Of a DNA stretch of 64,000 bases, positions 1 through 9,668 are shown in pieces. Location: assembly GCA_945643635.1 (NCBI GenBank), contig CALZFC010000227.1, forward strand, positions 1-64,000. Direction: 5' to 3'. Position numbers and translations under genes: made by a program. Positions within the stretch are counted from its first letter, which is position 1. Every line of letters starts with the position of its first letter. A model generated the notes under the pieces. It did not search any database. It saw only the letters and a list, made by a program, of their open reading frames with translations, and had not been told where the DNA came from. This DNA is from Allodiplogaster sudhausi (lineage: Eukaryota > Nematoda > Chromadorea > Rhabditida > Diplogasteridae).

Positions 1-72
1 GAGTTAACGGTAGAGTTAAAGTAGAGTTTAACGGTAGAGTTAACGGTAGAGTTAACGGTAGAGTTAACGGTA

Positions 73-91
73 GAGTTAAACGGTTTAAGAA
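73..91 (+). repeat. Scrambled unit in the left zone
   Basis: One unit gains an A (GAGTTAAACGG), then runs into TTTAAGAA before the normal GAGTTAAC resumes at 92. TTTAAGAA is not part of the consensus. It may be a decayed partial unit or a sequencing error. Confidence 0.8.
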
Positions 92-290
92 GAGTTAACG
101 GTAGAGTTAACGGTAGAGTTAACGGTAGAGTTAACGGTAGAGTTAACGGTAGAGTTAACGGTAGAGTTAACGGTAGAGTTAACGGTAGAGTTAACGGTAG
201 AGTTAACGGTAGAGTTAACGGTAGAGTTAACGGTAGAGTTAACGTAGAGTTAACGGTAGAGTTAACGGTAGAGTTAACGGTAGAGTTAAC

Positions 291-306
291 GGGAGTTAAC
301 GGTATA
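291..306 (+). repeat. Paired loss and gain of TA
   Basis: At 292/293 the TA of GGTA is missing (GGGAGTT), and at the next unit boundary GGTATAGAG carries an extra TA. The two changes cancel in length, so the phase is restored after one unit. Confidence 0.75.
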
Positions 307-389
307 GAGTTAACGGTAGAGTTAACGTAGAGTTAACGGTAGAGTTAACGGTAGAGTTAAAGGTAGAGTTAACGGTAGAGTTAACGGTA

Positions 390-412
390 GAGTTAAACGT
401 AGAGTTTAACGT
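390..412 (+). repeat. Cluster of doublet-length changes
   Basis: Two consecutive units carry an extra A with a lost G, then an extra T with a lost G. This is a local concentration of the same one-base changes that mark the left zone. Confidence 0.75.
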
Positions 413-467
413 AGAGTTAACGGTAGAGTTAACGGTAGAGTTAACGGTAGAGTTAACGGTAGAGTTA

Positions 468-500
468 ACGTTAACTTAGTTAACGGTAGTTACGGTAGAG
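468..500 (+). repeat. Scrambled cluster with truncated units
   Basis: After ACG the sequence reads TTAACTTAG, then GTTAACGGTA and GTTACGG before normal units resume. GAG is lost from unit starts and an ACTTAG segment foreign to the consensus appears. Confidence 0.75.
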
Positions 501-1460
501 TTAACGGTAGAGTTAACGGTAGAGTTTAACGGTAGAGTTAACGGTAGAGTTTAACGGTAGAGTTAAGGTAGAGTTACGGTAGAGTTAACGGTAGAGTTAA
601 CGGTAGAGTTAACGGTAGAGTTAAAGGTAGAGTTAACGGTAGAGTTAACGGTAGAGTTAACGGTAGAGTTAACGGTAGAGTTAACGGTAGAGTTAACGGT
701 AGAGTTAACGGTAGAGTTAACGGTAGAGTTAACGGTAGAGTTAACGGTAGAGTTAACGGTAGAGTTAACGGTAGAGTTAACGGTAGAGTTAACGGTAGAG
801 TTAACGGTAGAGTTAACGGTTAGAGTTAACGGTAGAGTTAAGGTAGAGTTAACGGTAGAGTTAACGGTAGAGTTAACGGTAGAGTTAACGGTAGAGTTAA
901 CGGTAGAGTTAACGGTAGAGTTAACGGTAGAGTTAACGGTAGAGTTAACGGTAGAGTTAACGGTAGAGTTAAAGGTAGAGTTAACGGTAGAGTTAACGGT
1001 AGAGTTAACGGTAGAGTTAACGGTAGAGTTAACGGTAGAGTTAACGGTAGAGTTAACGGTAGAGTTAACGGTAGAGTTAACGGTAGAGTTAACGGTAGAG
1101 TTAACGGTAGAGTTAACGGTAGAGTTAACGGTAGAGTTAACGTAGAGTTAACGGTAGAGTTAACGGTAGAGTTAACGGTAGAGTTAACGGTAGAGTTAAC
1201 GGTAGAGTTAACGGTAGAGTTAACGGTAGAGTTAACGGTAGAGTTAACGGTAGAGTTAACGGTAGAGTTAACGGTAGAGTTAACGGTAGAGTTAACGGTA
1301 GAGTTAACGGTAGAGTTAACGGTAGAGTTAAGGTAGAGTTAACGGTAGAGTTAACGGTAGAGTTAACGGTAGAGTTAACGGTAGAGTTAACGGTAGAGTT
1401 AACGGTAGAGTTAACGGTAGAGTTAACGGTAGAGTTAACGGTAGAGTTAACGGTAGAGTT

Positions 1461-1492
1461 AACGTTAAGTTACTAGAGTTAACGGTAGTTAA
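1461..1492 (+). repeat. Scrambled cluster with GTTAAGTTAC
   Basis: Normal units give way to ACGTTAAGTTACTAGAG, then one unit lacks AG (GGTAGTTAAC) before the consensus resumes. The decamer GTTAAGTTAC recurs at 3331-3340 and nearly at 4623-4632. Confidence 0.75.
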
Positions 1493-2115
1493 CGGTAGAG
1501 TTAACGGTAGAGTTAACGGTAGAGTTAACGGTAGAGTTAACGGTAGAGTTAACGGTAGAGTTAACGGTAGAGTTAACGGTAGAGTTAACGGTAGAGTTAA
1601 CGGTAGAGTTAACGGTAGAGTTAACGGTAGAGTTAACGGTAGAGTTAACGGTAGAGTTAACGGTAGAGTTAACGGTAGAGTTAACGGTAGAGTTAACGGT
1701 AGAGTTAACGGTAGAGTTAACGGTAGAGTTAACGTAGAGTTAACGGTAGAGTTAACGGTAGAGTTAACGGTAGAGTTAACGGTAGAGTTAACGGTAGAGT
1801 TAACGGTAGAGTTAACGGTAGAGTTAACGGTAGAGTTAACGGTAGAGTTAACGGTAGAGTTAACGGTAGAGTTAACGGTAGAGTTAACGGTAGAGTTAAC
1901 GTAGAGTTTAACGGTAGAGTTAACGGTAGAGTTAACGGTAGAGTTAACGGTAGAGTTAACGGTAGAGTTTAACGGTAGAGTTAACGGTAGAGTTAACGGT
2001 AGAGTTAACGGTAGAGTTAACGGTAGAGTTAAAGTAGAGTTAACGGTAGAGTTAACGGTAGAGTTAACGGTAGAGTTAACGGTAGAGTTAACGGTAGAGT
2101 TAACGGTAGAGTTAA

Positions 2116-2136
2116 CGTTAACGGTAGAGTTAACGT
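2116..2136 (+). repeat. Truncated unit plus G loss
   Basis: A partial unit yields AACGTTAACGG in place of AACGGTAGAGTTAACGG. The next unit but one has GG reduced to G at about 2135. Confidence 0.75.
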
Positions 2137-3320
2137 AGAGTTAACGGTAGAGTTAACGGTAGAGTTAACGGTAGAGTTAACGGTAGAGTTAACGGTAGAG
2201 TTAACGGTAGAGTTAACGGTAGAGTTAACGTAGAGTTAACGGTAGAGTTAACGGTAGAGTTAACGGTAGAGTTAAAGGTAGAGTTAACGGTAGAGTTAAG
2301 GTAGAGTTAACGGTAGAGTTAACGGTAGAGTTAACGGTAGAGTTAACGGTAGAGTTAACGGTAGAGTTAACGGTAGAGTTACGGTAGAGTTAACGGTAGA
2401 GTTAACGGTAGAGTTAACGGTAGAGTTAACGGTAGAGTTAACGGTAGAGTTAACGGTAGAGTTAACGGTAGAGTTAACGGTAGAGTTAACGGTAGAGTTA
2501 ACGGTAGAGTTAACGGTAGAGTTAACGGTAGAGTTAACGGTAGAGTTAACGGTAGAGTTAACGGTAGAGTTAACGGTAGAGTTAACGGTAGAGTTAACGG
2601 TAGAGTTAACGGTAGAGTTAACGGTAGAGTTAACGGTAGAGTTAACGGTAGAGTTAACGGTAGAGTTAACGGTAGAGTTAACGGTAGAGTTAACGGTAGA
2701 GTTAACGGTAGAGTTAACGGTAGAGTTAACGGTAGAGTTAACGGTAGAGTTAACGGTAGAGTTAACGGTAGAGTTAACGGTAGAGTTAACGGTAGAGTTA
2801 ACGGTAGAGTTAACGGTAGAGTTAACGGTAGAGTTAACGGTAGAGTTAACGGTAGAGTTAACGGTAGTTTAACGGTAGAGTTAACGGTAGAGTTAACGGT
2901 AGAGTTAACGGTAGAGTTAACGGTAGAGTTAACGGTAGAGTTAACGGTAGAGTTAACGGTAGAGTTAACGGTAGAGTTAACGGTAGAGTTAACGGTAGAG
3001 TTAACGGTAGAGTTAACGGTAGAGTTTAACGGTAGAGTTAACGGTAGAGTTAACGGTAGAGTTAACGGTAGAGTTAACGGTAGAGTTAACGGTAGAGTTA
3101 ACGGTAGAGTTAACGGTAGAGTTAACGGTAGAGTTAACGGTAGAGTTAACGGTAGAGTTAACGGTAGAGTTAACGGTAGAGTTAACGGTAGAGTTAACGG
3201 TAGAGTTAACGGTAGAGTTAACGGTAGAGTTAACGGTAGAGTTAACGGTAGAGTTAACGGTAGAGTTAACGGTAGAGTTAACGGTAGAGTTAACGGTAGA
3301 GTTAACGGTAGAGTTAACGG

Positions 3321-3350
3321 TAGAGTTAGAGTTAAGTTACCGTTAGAGTT
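3321..3350 (+). repeat. Scrambled cluster with the only CC
   Basis: The run reads TAGAGTTAGAGTTAAG followed by TTACCGTTAGAG. TACCGTTA at 3338-3345 is the reverse complement of TAACGGTA, and 3340-3341 is the only CC dinucleotide I found in the window. It may be a very small inversion, or chance decay. Confidence 0.75.
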
Positions 3351-3570
3351 AACGGTAGAGTTAACGGTAGAGTTAACGGTAGAGTTAACAGGTAGAGTTA
3401 ACGGTAGAGTTAACGGTAGAGTTAAGGTAGAGTTAACGGTAGAGTTAACGGTAGAGTTAACGGTAGAGTTAACGGTAGAGTTAACGGTAGAGTTAACGGT
3501 AGAGTTAACGGTAGAGTTAACGGTAGAGTTAACGGTAGAGTTAACGTAGAGTTAACGGTAGAGTTAACGG

Positions 3571-3590
3571 TATAGTAACGTTAACGGGTA
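3571..3590 (+). repeat. Scrambled cluster TATAGTAACG
   Basis: The sequence TATAGTAACG then TTAACGGGTA replaces about two units, with lost GAG, an extra G and altered spacing. The array is regular on both sides. Confidence 0.75.
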
Positions 3591-4045
3591 GAGTTAACGG
3601 TAGAGTTAACGGTAGAGTTAACGGTAGAGTTAACGGTAGAGTTAACGGTAGAGTTAACGGTAGAGTTAACGGTAGAGTTAACGGTAGAGTTAACGGTAGA
3701 GTTAACGGTAGAGTTAACGGTAGAGTTAACGGTAGAGTTAACGGTAGAGTTAACGGTAGAGTTAAAGGTAGAGTTAACGGTAGAGTTAACGGTAGAGTTA
3801 ACGGTAGAGTTAACGGTAGAGTTAACGGTAGAGTTAACGGTAGAGTTAACGGTAGAGTTAACGGTAGAGTTAACGGTAGAGTTAACGGTAGAGTTAACGG
3901 TAGAGTTAACGGTAGAGTTAACGGTAGAGTTAAAGGTAGAGTTAACGGTAGAGTTAACGGTAGAGTTAACGGTAGAGTTAACGGTAGAGTTAACGGTAGA
4001 GTTAACGGTAGAGTTAACGGTAGAGTTAACGGTAGAGTTAACGGT

Positions 4046-4080
4046 AGAGTTAGTTAACGGTAGAGTTAACGGTAGTTAAC
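4046..4080 (+). repeat. Two truncated units
   Basis: GAGTTA is followed directly by GTTAACGG, and two units later GGTAGTTAAC lacks two bases of GAG. These are the same kinds of partial-unit loss seen at the core junctions 49951 and 27937. Confidence 0.75.
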
Positions 4081-4620
4081 GGTAGAGTTAACGGTAGAGT
4101 TAACGGTAGAGTTAACGGTAGAGTTAACGGTAGAGTTAACGGTAGAGTTAACGGTAGAGTTAACGGTAGAGTTAACGGTAGAGTTAAACGGTAGAGTTAA
4201 CGGTAGAGTTAACGGTAGAGTTAACGGTAGAGTTAACGGTAGAGTTAACGGTAGAGTTAACGTAGAGTTAACGGTAGAGTTAACGGTAGAGTTAACGGTA
4301 GAGTTAACGGTAGAGTTAACGGTAGAGTTAACGGTAGAGTTAACGGTAGAGTTAACGGTAGAGTTAACGGTAGAGTTAACGGTAGAGTTAAAGGTAGAGT
4401 TTAACGGTAGAGTTTAACGGTAGAGTTAACGGTAGAGTTAACGGTAGAGTTAACGGTAGAGTTAACGGTAGAGTTAACGGTAGAGTTAACGGTAGAGTTA
4501 ACGGTAGAGTTAACGGTAGAGTTAACGGTAGAGTTAACGGTAGAGTTAACGGTAGAGTTAACGGTAGAGTTAACGGTAGAGTTAACGGTAGAGTTAACGG
4601 TAGAGTTAACGGTAGAGTTA

Positions 4621-4640
4621 ACGTTAAGTTAACGTTAGAG
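4621..4640 (+). repeat. Variant block ACGTTAAGTTAACGTTAG
   Basis: GGTAGAG is replaced by GTTAAG and then by GTTAGAG, giving two altered spacers between intact TTAA cores. It belongs to the same loose family as the clusters at 1461, 3321 and 4981. Confidence 0.75.
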
Positions 4641-4980
4641 TTAACGGTAGAGTTAACGGTAGAGTTAACGGTAGAGTTAACGGTAGAGTTAACGGTAGAG
4701 TTAACGGTAGAGTTAACGGTAGAGTTAACGGTAGAGTTAACGGTAGAGTTAACGGTAGAGTTAACGGTAGAGTTAACGGTAGAGTTAACGGTAGAGTTAA
4801 CGGTAGAGTTAACGGTAGAGTTAACGGTAGAGTTAACGGTAGAGTTAACGGTAGAGTTAACGGTAGAGTTAACGGTAGAGTTAACGGTAGAGTTAACGGT
4901 AGAGTTAACGGTAGAGTTAACGGTAGAGTTAACGGTAGAGTTAACGGTAGAGTTAACGGTAGAGTTAACGGTAGAGTTAA

Positions 4981-5033
4981 CGTTAGTTACGTAACGGTAG
5001 TTAACGGTAGAGTTAACGGGAGTTAAGTTAGAG
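4981..5033 (+). repeat. Largest scrambled cluster, left zone
   Basis: About 50 bases of irregular fragments (CGTTAGTTACGTAACGG, GTTAACGG, ACGGGAGTTAAG, TTAGAGTT) sit between regular units. It is the longest irregular run of the left zone. A boundary between separately assembled pieces is possible. Confidence 0.75.
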
Positions 5034-5700
5034 TTAACGGTAGAGTTAACGGTAGAGTTAACGGTAGAGTTAACGGTAGAGTTAACGGTAGAGTTAACGG
5101 TAGAGTTAACGGTAGAGTTAACGGTAGAGTTAACGGTAGAGTTAACGGTAGAGTTAACGGTAGAGTTAACGGTAGAGTTAACGGTAGAGTTAACGGTAGA
5201 GTTAACGGTAGAGTTAACGGTAGAGTTAACGGTAGAGTTAACGGTAGAGTTAACGGTAGAGTTAACGGTAGAGTTAACGGTAGAGTTAACGGTAGAGTTA
5301 ACGGTAGAGTTAACGGTAGAGTTAACGTAGAGTTAACGGTAGAGTTAACGGTAGAGTTAACGGTAGAGTTAACGGTAGAGTTAACGGTAGAGTTAACGGT
5401 AGAGTTAACGGTAGAGTTAACGGTAGAGTTAACGGTAGAGTTAACGGTAGAGTTAACGGTAGAGTTAACGGTAGAGTTAACGGTAGAGTTAACGGTAGAG
5501 TTAACGGTAGAGTTAACGGTAGAGTTAACGGTAGAGTTAACGGTAGAGTTAACGGTAGAGTTAACGGTAGAGTTAACGGTAGAGTTAACGGTAGAGTTAA
5601 CGGTAGAGTTAACGGTAGAGTTAACGGTAGAGTTAACGGTAGAGTTAACGGTAGAGTTAACGGTAGAGTTAACGGTAGAGTTTAACGGTAGAGTTAACGG

Positions 5701-5712
5701 TAGAACTAAGAG
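5701..5712 (+). repeat. Irregular unit TAGAACTAAGAG
   Basis: TAGAACTAAG replaces parts of one unit between normal neighbours. This and the extra A at 5931-5933 are the last departures before the uniform core. Confidence 0.75.
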
Positions 5713-7990
5713 TTAACGGTAGAGTTAACGGTAGAGTTAACGGTAGAGTTAACGGTAGAGTTAACGGTAGAGTTAACGGTAGAGTTAACGGTAGAGTTAA
5801 CGGTAGAGTTAACGGTAGAGTTAACGGTAGAGTTAACGGTAGAGTTAACGGTAGAGTTAACGGTAGAGTTAACGGTAGAGTTAACGGTAGAGTTAACGGT
5901 AGAGTTAACGGTAGAGTTAACGGTAGAGTTAAACGGTAGAGTTAACGGTAGAGTTAACGGTAGAGTTAACGGTAGAGTTAACGGTAGAGTTAACGGTAGA
6001 GTTAACGGTAGAGTTAACGGTAGAGTTAACGGTAGAGTTAACGGTAGAGTTAACGGTAGAGTTAACGGTAGAGTTAACGGTAGAGTTAACGGTAGAGTTA
6101 ACGGTAGAGTTAACGGTAGAGTTAACGGTAGAGTTAACGGTAGAGTTAACGGTAGAGTTAACGGTAGAGTTAACGGTAGAGTTAACGGTAGAGTTAACGG
6201 TAGAGTTAACGGTAGAGTTAACGGTAGAGTTAACGGTAGAGTTAACGGTAGAGTTAACGGTAGAGTTAACGGTAGAGTTAACGGTAGAGTTAACGGTAGA
6301 GTTAACGGTAGAGTTAACGGTAGAGTTAACGGTAGAGTTAACGGTAGAGTTAACGGTAGAGTTAACGGTAGAGTTAACGGTAGAGTTAACGGTAGAGTTA
6401 ACGGTAGAGTTAACGGTAGAGTTAACGGTAGAGTTAACGGTAGAGTTAACGGTAGAGTTAACGGTAGAGTTAACGGTAGAGTTAACGGTAGAGTTAACGG
6501 TAGAGTTAACGGTAGAGTTAACGGTAGAGTTAACGGTAGAGTTAACGGTAGAGTTAACGGTAGAGTTAACGGTAGAGTTAACGGTAGAGTTAACGGTAGA
6601 GTTAACGGTAGAGTTAACGGTAGAGTTAACGGTAGAGTTAACGGTAGAGTTAACGGTAGAGTTAACGGTAGAGTTAACGGTAGAGTTAACGGTAGAGTTA
6701 ACGGTAGAGTTAACGGTAGAGTTAACGGTAGAGTTAACGGTAGAGTTAACGGTAGAGTTAACGGTAGAGTTAACGGTAGAGTTAACGGTAGAGTTAACGG
6801 TAGAGTTAACGGTAGAGTTAACGGTAGAGTTAACGGTAGAGTTAACGGTAGAGTTAACGGTAGAGTTAACGGTAGAGTTAACGGTAGAGTTAACGGTAGA
6901 GTTAACGGTAGAGTTAACGGTAGAGTTAACGGTAGAGTTAACGGTAGAGTTAACGGTAGAGTTAACGGTAGAGTTAACGGTAGAGTTAACGGTAGAGTTA
7001 ACGGTAGAGTTAACGGTAGAGTTAACGGTAGAGTTAACGGTAGAGTTAACGGTAGAGTTAACGGTAGAGTTAACGGTAGAGTTAACGGTAGAGTTAACGG
7101 TAGAGTTAACGGTAGAGTTAACGGTAGAGTTAACGGTAGAGTTAACGGTAGAGTTAACGGTAGAGTTAACGGTAGAGTTAACGGTAGAGTTAACGGTAGA
7201 GTTAACGGTAGAGTTAACGGTAGAGTTAACGGTAGAGTTAACGGTAGAGTTAACGGTAGAGTTAACGGTAGAGTTAACGGTAGAGTTAACGGTAGAGTTA
7301 ACGGTAGAGTTAACGGTAGAGTTAACGGTAGAGTTAACGGTAGAGTTAACGGTAGAGTTAACGGTAGAGTTAACGGTAGAGTTAACGGTAGAGTTAACGG
7401 TAGAGTTAACGGTAGAGTTAACGGTAGAGTTAACGGTAGAGTTAACGGTAGAGTTAACGGTAGAGTTAACGGTAGAGTTAACGGTAGAGTTAACGGTAGA
7501 GTTAACGGTAGAGTTAACGGTAGAGTTAACGGTAGAGTTAACGGTAGAGTTAACGGTAGAGTTAACGGTAGAGTTAACGGTAGAGTTAACGGTAGAGTTA
7601 ACGGTAGAGTTAACGGTAGAGTTAACGGTAGAGTTAACGGTAGAGTTAACGGTAGAGTTAACGGTAGAGTTAACGGTAGAGTTAACGGTAGAGTTAACGG
7701 TAGAGTTAACGGTAGAGTTAACGGTAGAGTTAACGGTAGAGTTAACGGTAGAGTTAACGGTAGAGTTAACGGTAGAGTTAACGGTAGAGTTAACGGTAGA
7801 GTTAACGGTAGAGTTAACGGTAGAGTTAACGGTAGAGTTAACGGTAGAGTTAACGGTAGAGTTAACGGTAGAGTTAACGGTAGAGTTAACGGTAGAGTTA
7901 ACGGTAGAGTTAACGGTAGAGTTAACGGTAGAGTTAACGGTAGAGTTAACGGTAGAGTTAACGGTAGAGTTAACGGTAGAGTTAACGGTA

Positions 7991-8003
7991 GAGTTAAAGA
8001 GTT
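7991..8003 (+). repeat. 4-bp deletion junction
   Basis: GAGTTAA is followed by AGAGTTAAC, removing CGGT at 7997/7998. The following lines shift phase by four, as expected. It can equally be read as a C8-to-A unit truncated after AAA. Confidence 0.85.
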
Positions 8004-8274
8004 AACGGTAGAGTTAACGGTAGAGTTAACGGTAGAGTTAACGGTAGAGTTAACGGTAGAGTTAACGGTAGAGTTAACGGTAGAGTTAACGGTAGAGTTA
8101 ACGGTAGAGTTAACGGTAGAGTTAACGGTAGAGTTAACGGTAGAGTTAACGGTAGAGTTAACGGTAGAGTTAACGGTAGAGTTAACGGTAGAGTTAACGG
8201 TAGAGTTAACGGTAGAGTTAACGGTAGAGTTAACGGTAGAGTTAACGGTAGAGTTAACGGTAGAGTTAACGGTA

Positions 8275-8280
8275 GAGAAC
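8275..8280 (+). repeat. 2-bp deletion, TT lost
   Basis: GAGAAC replaces GAGTTAAC between 8277 and 8278. This removes the TT and destroys one GTTAAC palindrome. The phase of the next line shifts by two. Confidence 0.85.
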
Positions 8281-8365
8281 GGTAGAGTTAACGGTAGAGT
8301 TAACGGTAGAGTTAACGGTAGAGTTAACGGTAGAGTTAACGGTAGAGTTAACGGTAGAGTTAACG

Positions 8366-8374
8366 GTAGGTAAC
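8366..8374 (+). repeat. 2-bp loss, GGTAGGTAAC
   Basis: GGTAGGTAAC replaces GGTAGAGTTAAC, a net loss of one A and one T around 8369-8371. It lies 92 bp after the previous deletion, so the core's interruptions cluster in 7997-9664. Confidence 0.85.
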
Positions 8375-9660
8375 GGTAGAGTTAACGGTAGAGTTAACGG
8401 TAGAGTTAACGGTAGAGTTAACGGTAGAGTTAACGGTAGAGTTAACGGTAGAGTTAACGGTAGAGTTAACGGTAGAGTTAACGGTAGAGTTAACGGTAGA
8501 GTTAACGGTAGAGTTAACGGTAGAGTTAACGGTAGAGTTAACGGTAGAGTTAACGGTAGAGTTAACGGTAGAGTTAACGGTAGAGTTAACGGTAGAGTTA
8601 ACGGTAGAGTTAACGGTAGAGTTAACGGTAGAGTTAACGGTAGAGTTAACGGTAGAGTTAACGGTAGAGTTAACGGTAGAGTTAACGGTAGAGTTAACGG
8701 TAGAGTTAACGGTAGAGTTAACGGTAGAGTTAACGGTAGAGTTAACGGTAGAGTTAACGGTAGAGTTAACGGTAGAGTTAACGGTAGAGTTAACGGTAGA
8801 GTTAACGGTAGAGTTAACGGTAGAGTTAACGGTAGAGTTAACGGTAGAGTTAACGGTAGAGTTAACGGTAGAGTTAACGGTAGAGTTAACGGTAGAGTTA
8901 ACGGTAGAGTTAACGGTAGAGTTAACGGTAGAGTTAACGGTAGAGTTAACGGTAGAGTTAACGGTAGAGTTAACGGTAGAGTTAACGGTAGAGTTAACGG
9001 TAGAGTTAACGGTAGAGTTAACGGTAGAGTTAACGGTAGAGTTAACGGTAGAGTTAACGGTAGAGTTAACGGTAGAGTTAACGGTAGAGTTAACGGTAGA
9101 GTTAACGGTAGAGTTAACGGTAGAGTTAACGGTAGAGTTAACGGTAGAGTTAACGGTAGAGTTAACGGTAGAGTTAACGGTAGAGTTAACGGTAGAGTTA
9201 ACGGTAGAGTTAACGGTAGAGTTAACGGTAGAGTTAACGGTAGAGTTAACGGTAGAGTTAACGGTAGAGTTAACGGTAGAGTTAACGGTAGAGTTAACGG
9301 TAGAGTTAACGGTAGAGTTAACGGTAGAGTTAACGGTAGAGTTAACGGTAGAGTTAACGGTAGAGTTAACGGTAGAGTTAACGGTAGAGTTAACGGTAGA
9401 GTTAACGGTAGAGTTAACGGTAGAGTTAACGGTAGAGTTAACGGTAGAGTTAACGGTAGAGTTAACGGTAGAGTTAACGGTAGAGTTAACGGTAGAGTTA
9501 ACGGTAGAGTTAACGGTAGAGTTAACGGTAGAGTTAACGGTAGAGTTAACGGTAGAGTTAACGGTAGAGTTAACGGTAGAGTTAACGGTAGAGTTAACGG
9601 TAGAGTTAACGGTAGAGTTAACGGTAGAGTTAACGGTAGAGTTAACGGTAGAGTTAACGG

Positions 9661-9668
9661 TAGAACGG
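9661..9668 (+). repeat. 4-bp deletion, GTTA lost
   Basis: TAGAACGG replaces TAGAGTTAACGG at 9664/9665, and the line phase shifts by four. It marks the start of the longest perfect run. Confidence 0.85.

Larger units (their letters stand above)
1..5933 (+). repeat. Left variable zone of the array
   Basis: The same 12-bp unit, but with roughly 55-60 departures in 5.9 kb. Most are one-base length changes in doublets: GG to G (for example 244, 328, 1142, 1733, 2231, 4262, 5327), TT to TTT (527, 551, 1909, 1970, 3026, 4401, 5681), AA to AAA (4187, 5933), or loss of C8 (566, 841, 1331, 2300, 3426). About seven units carry C8 to A (361, 625, 963, 2276, 3766, 3934, 4392). Several scrambled clusters are listed separately. 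The last departure is the extra A at 5931-5933, after which the sequence turns abruptly uniform. Doublet-length changes are a typical long-read error type, so part of this may not be real. Confidence 0.9.
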
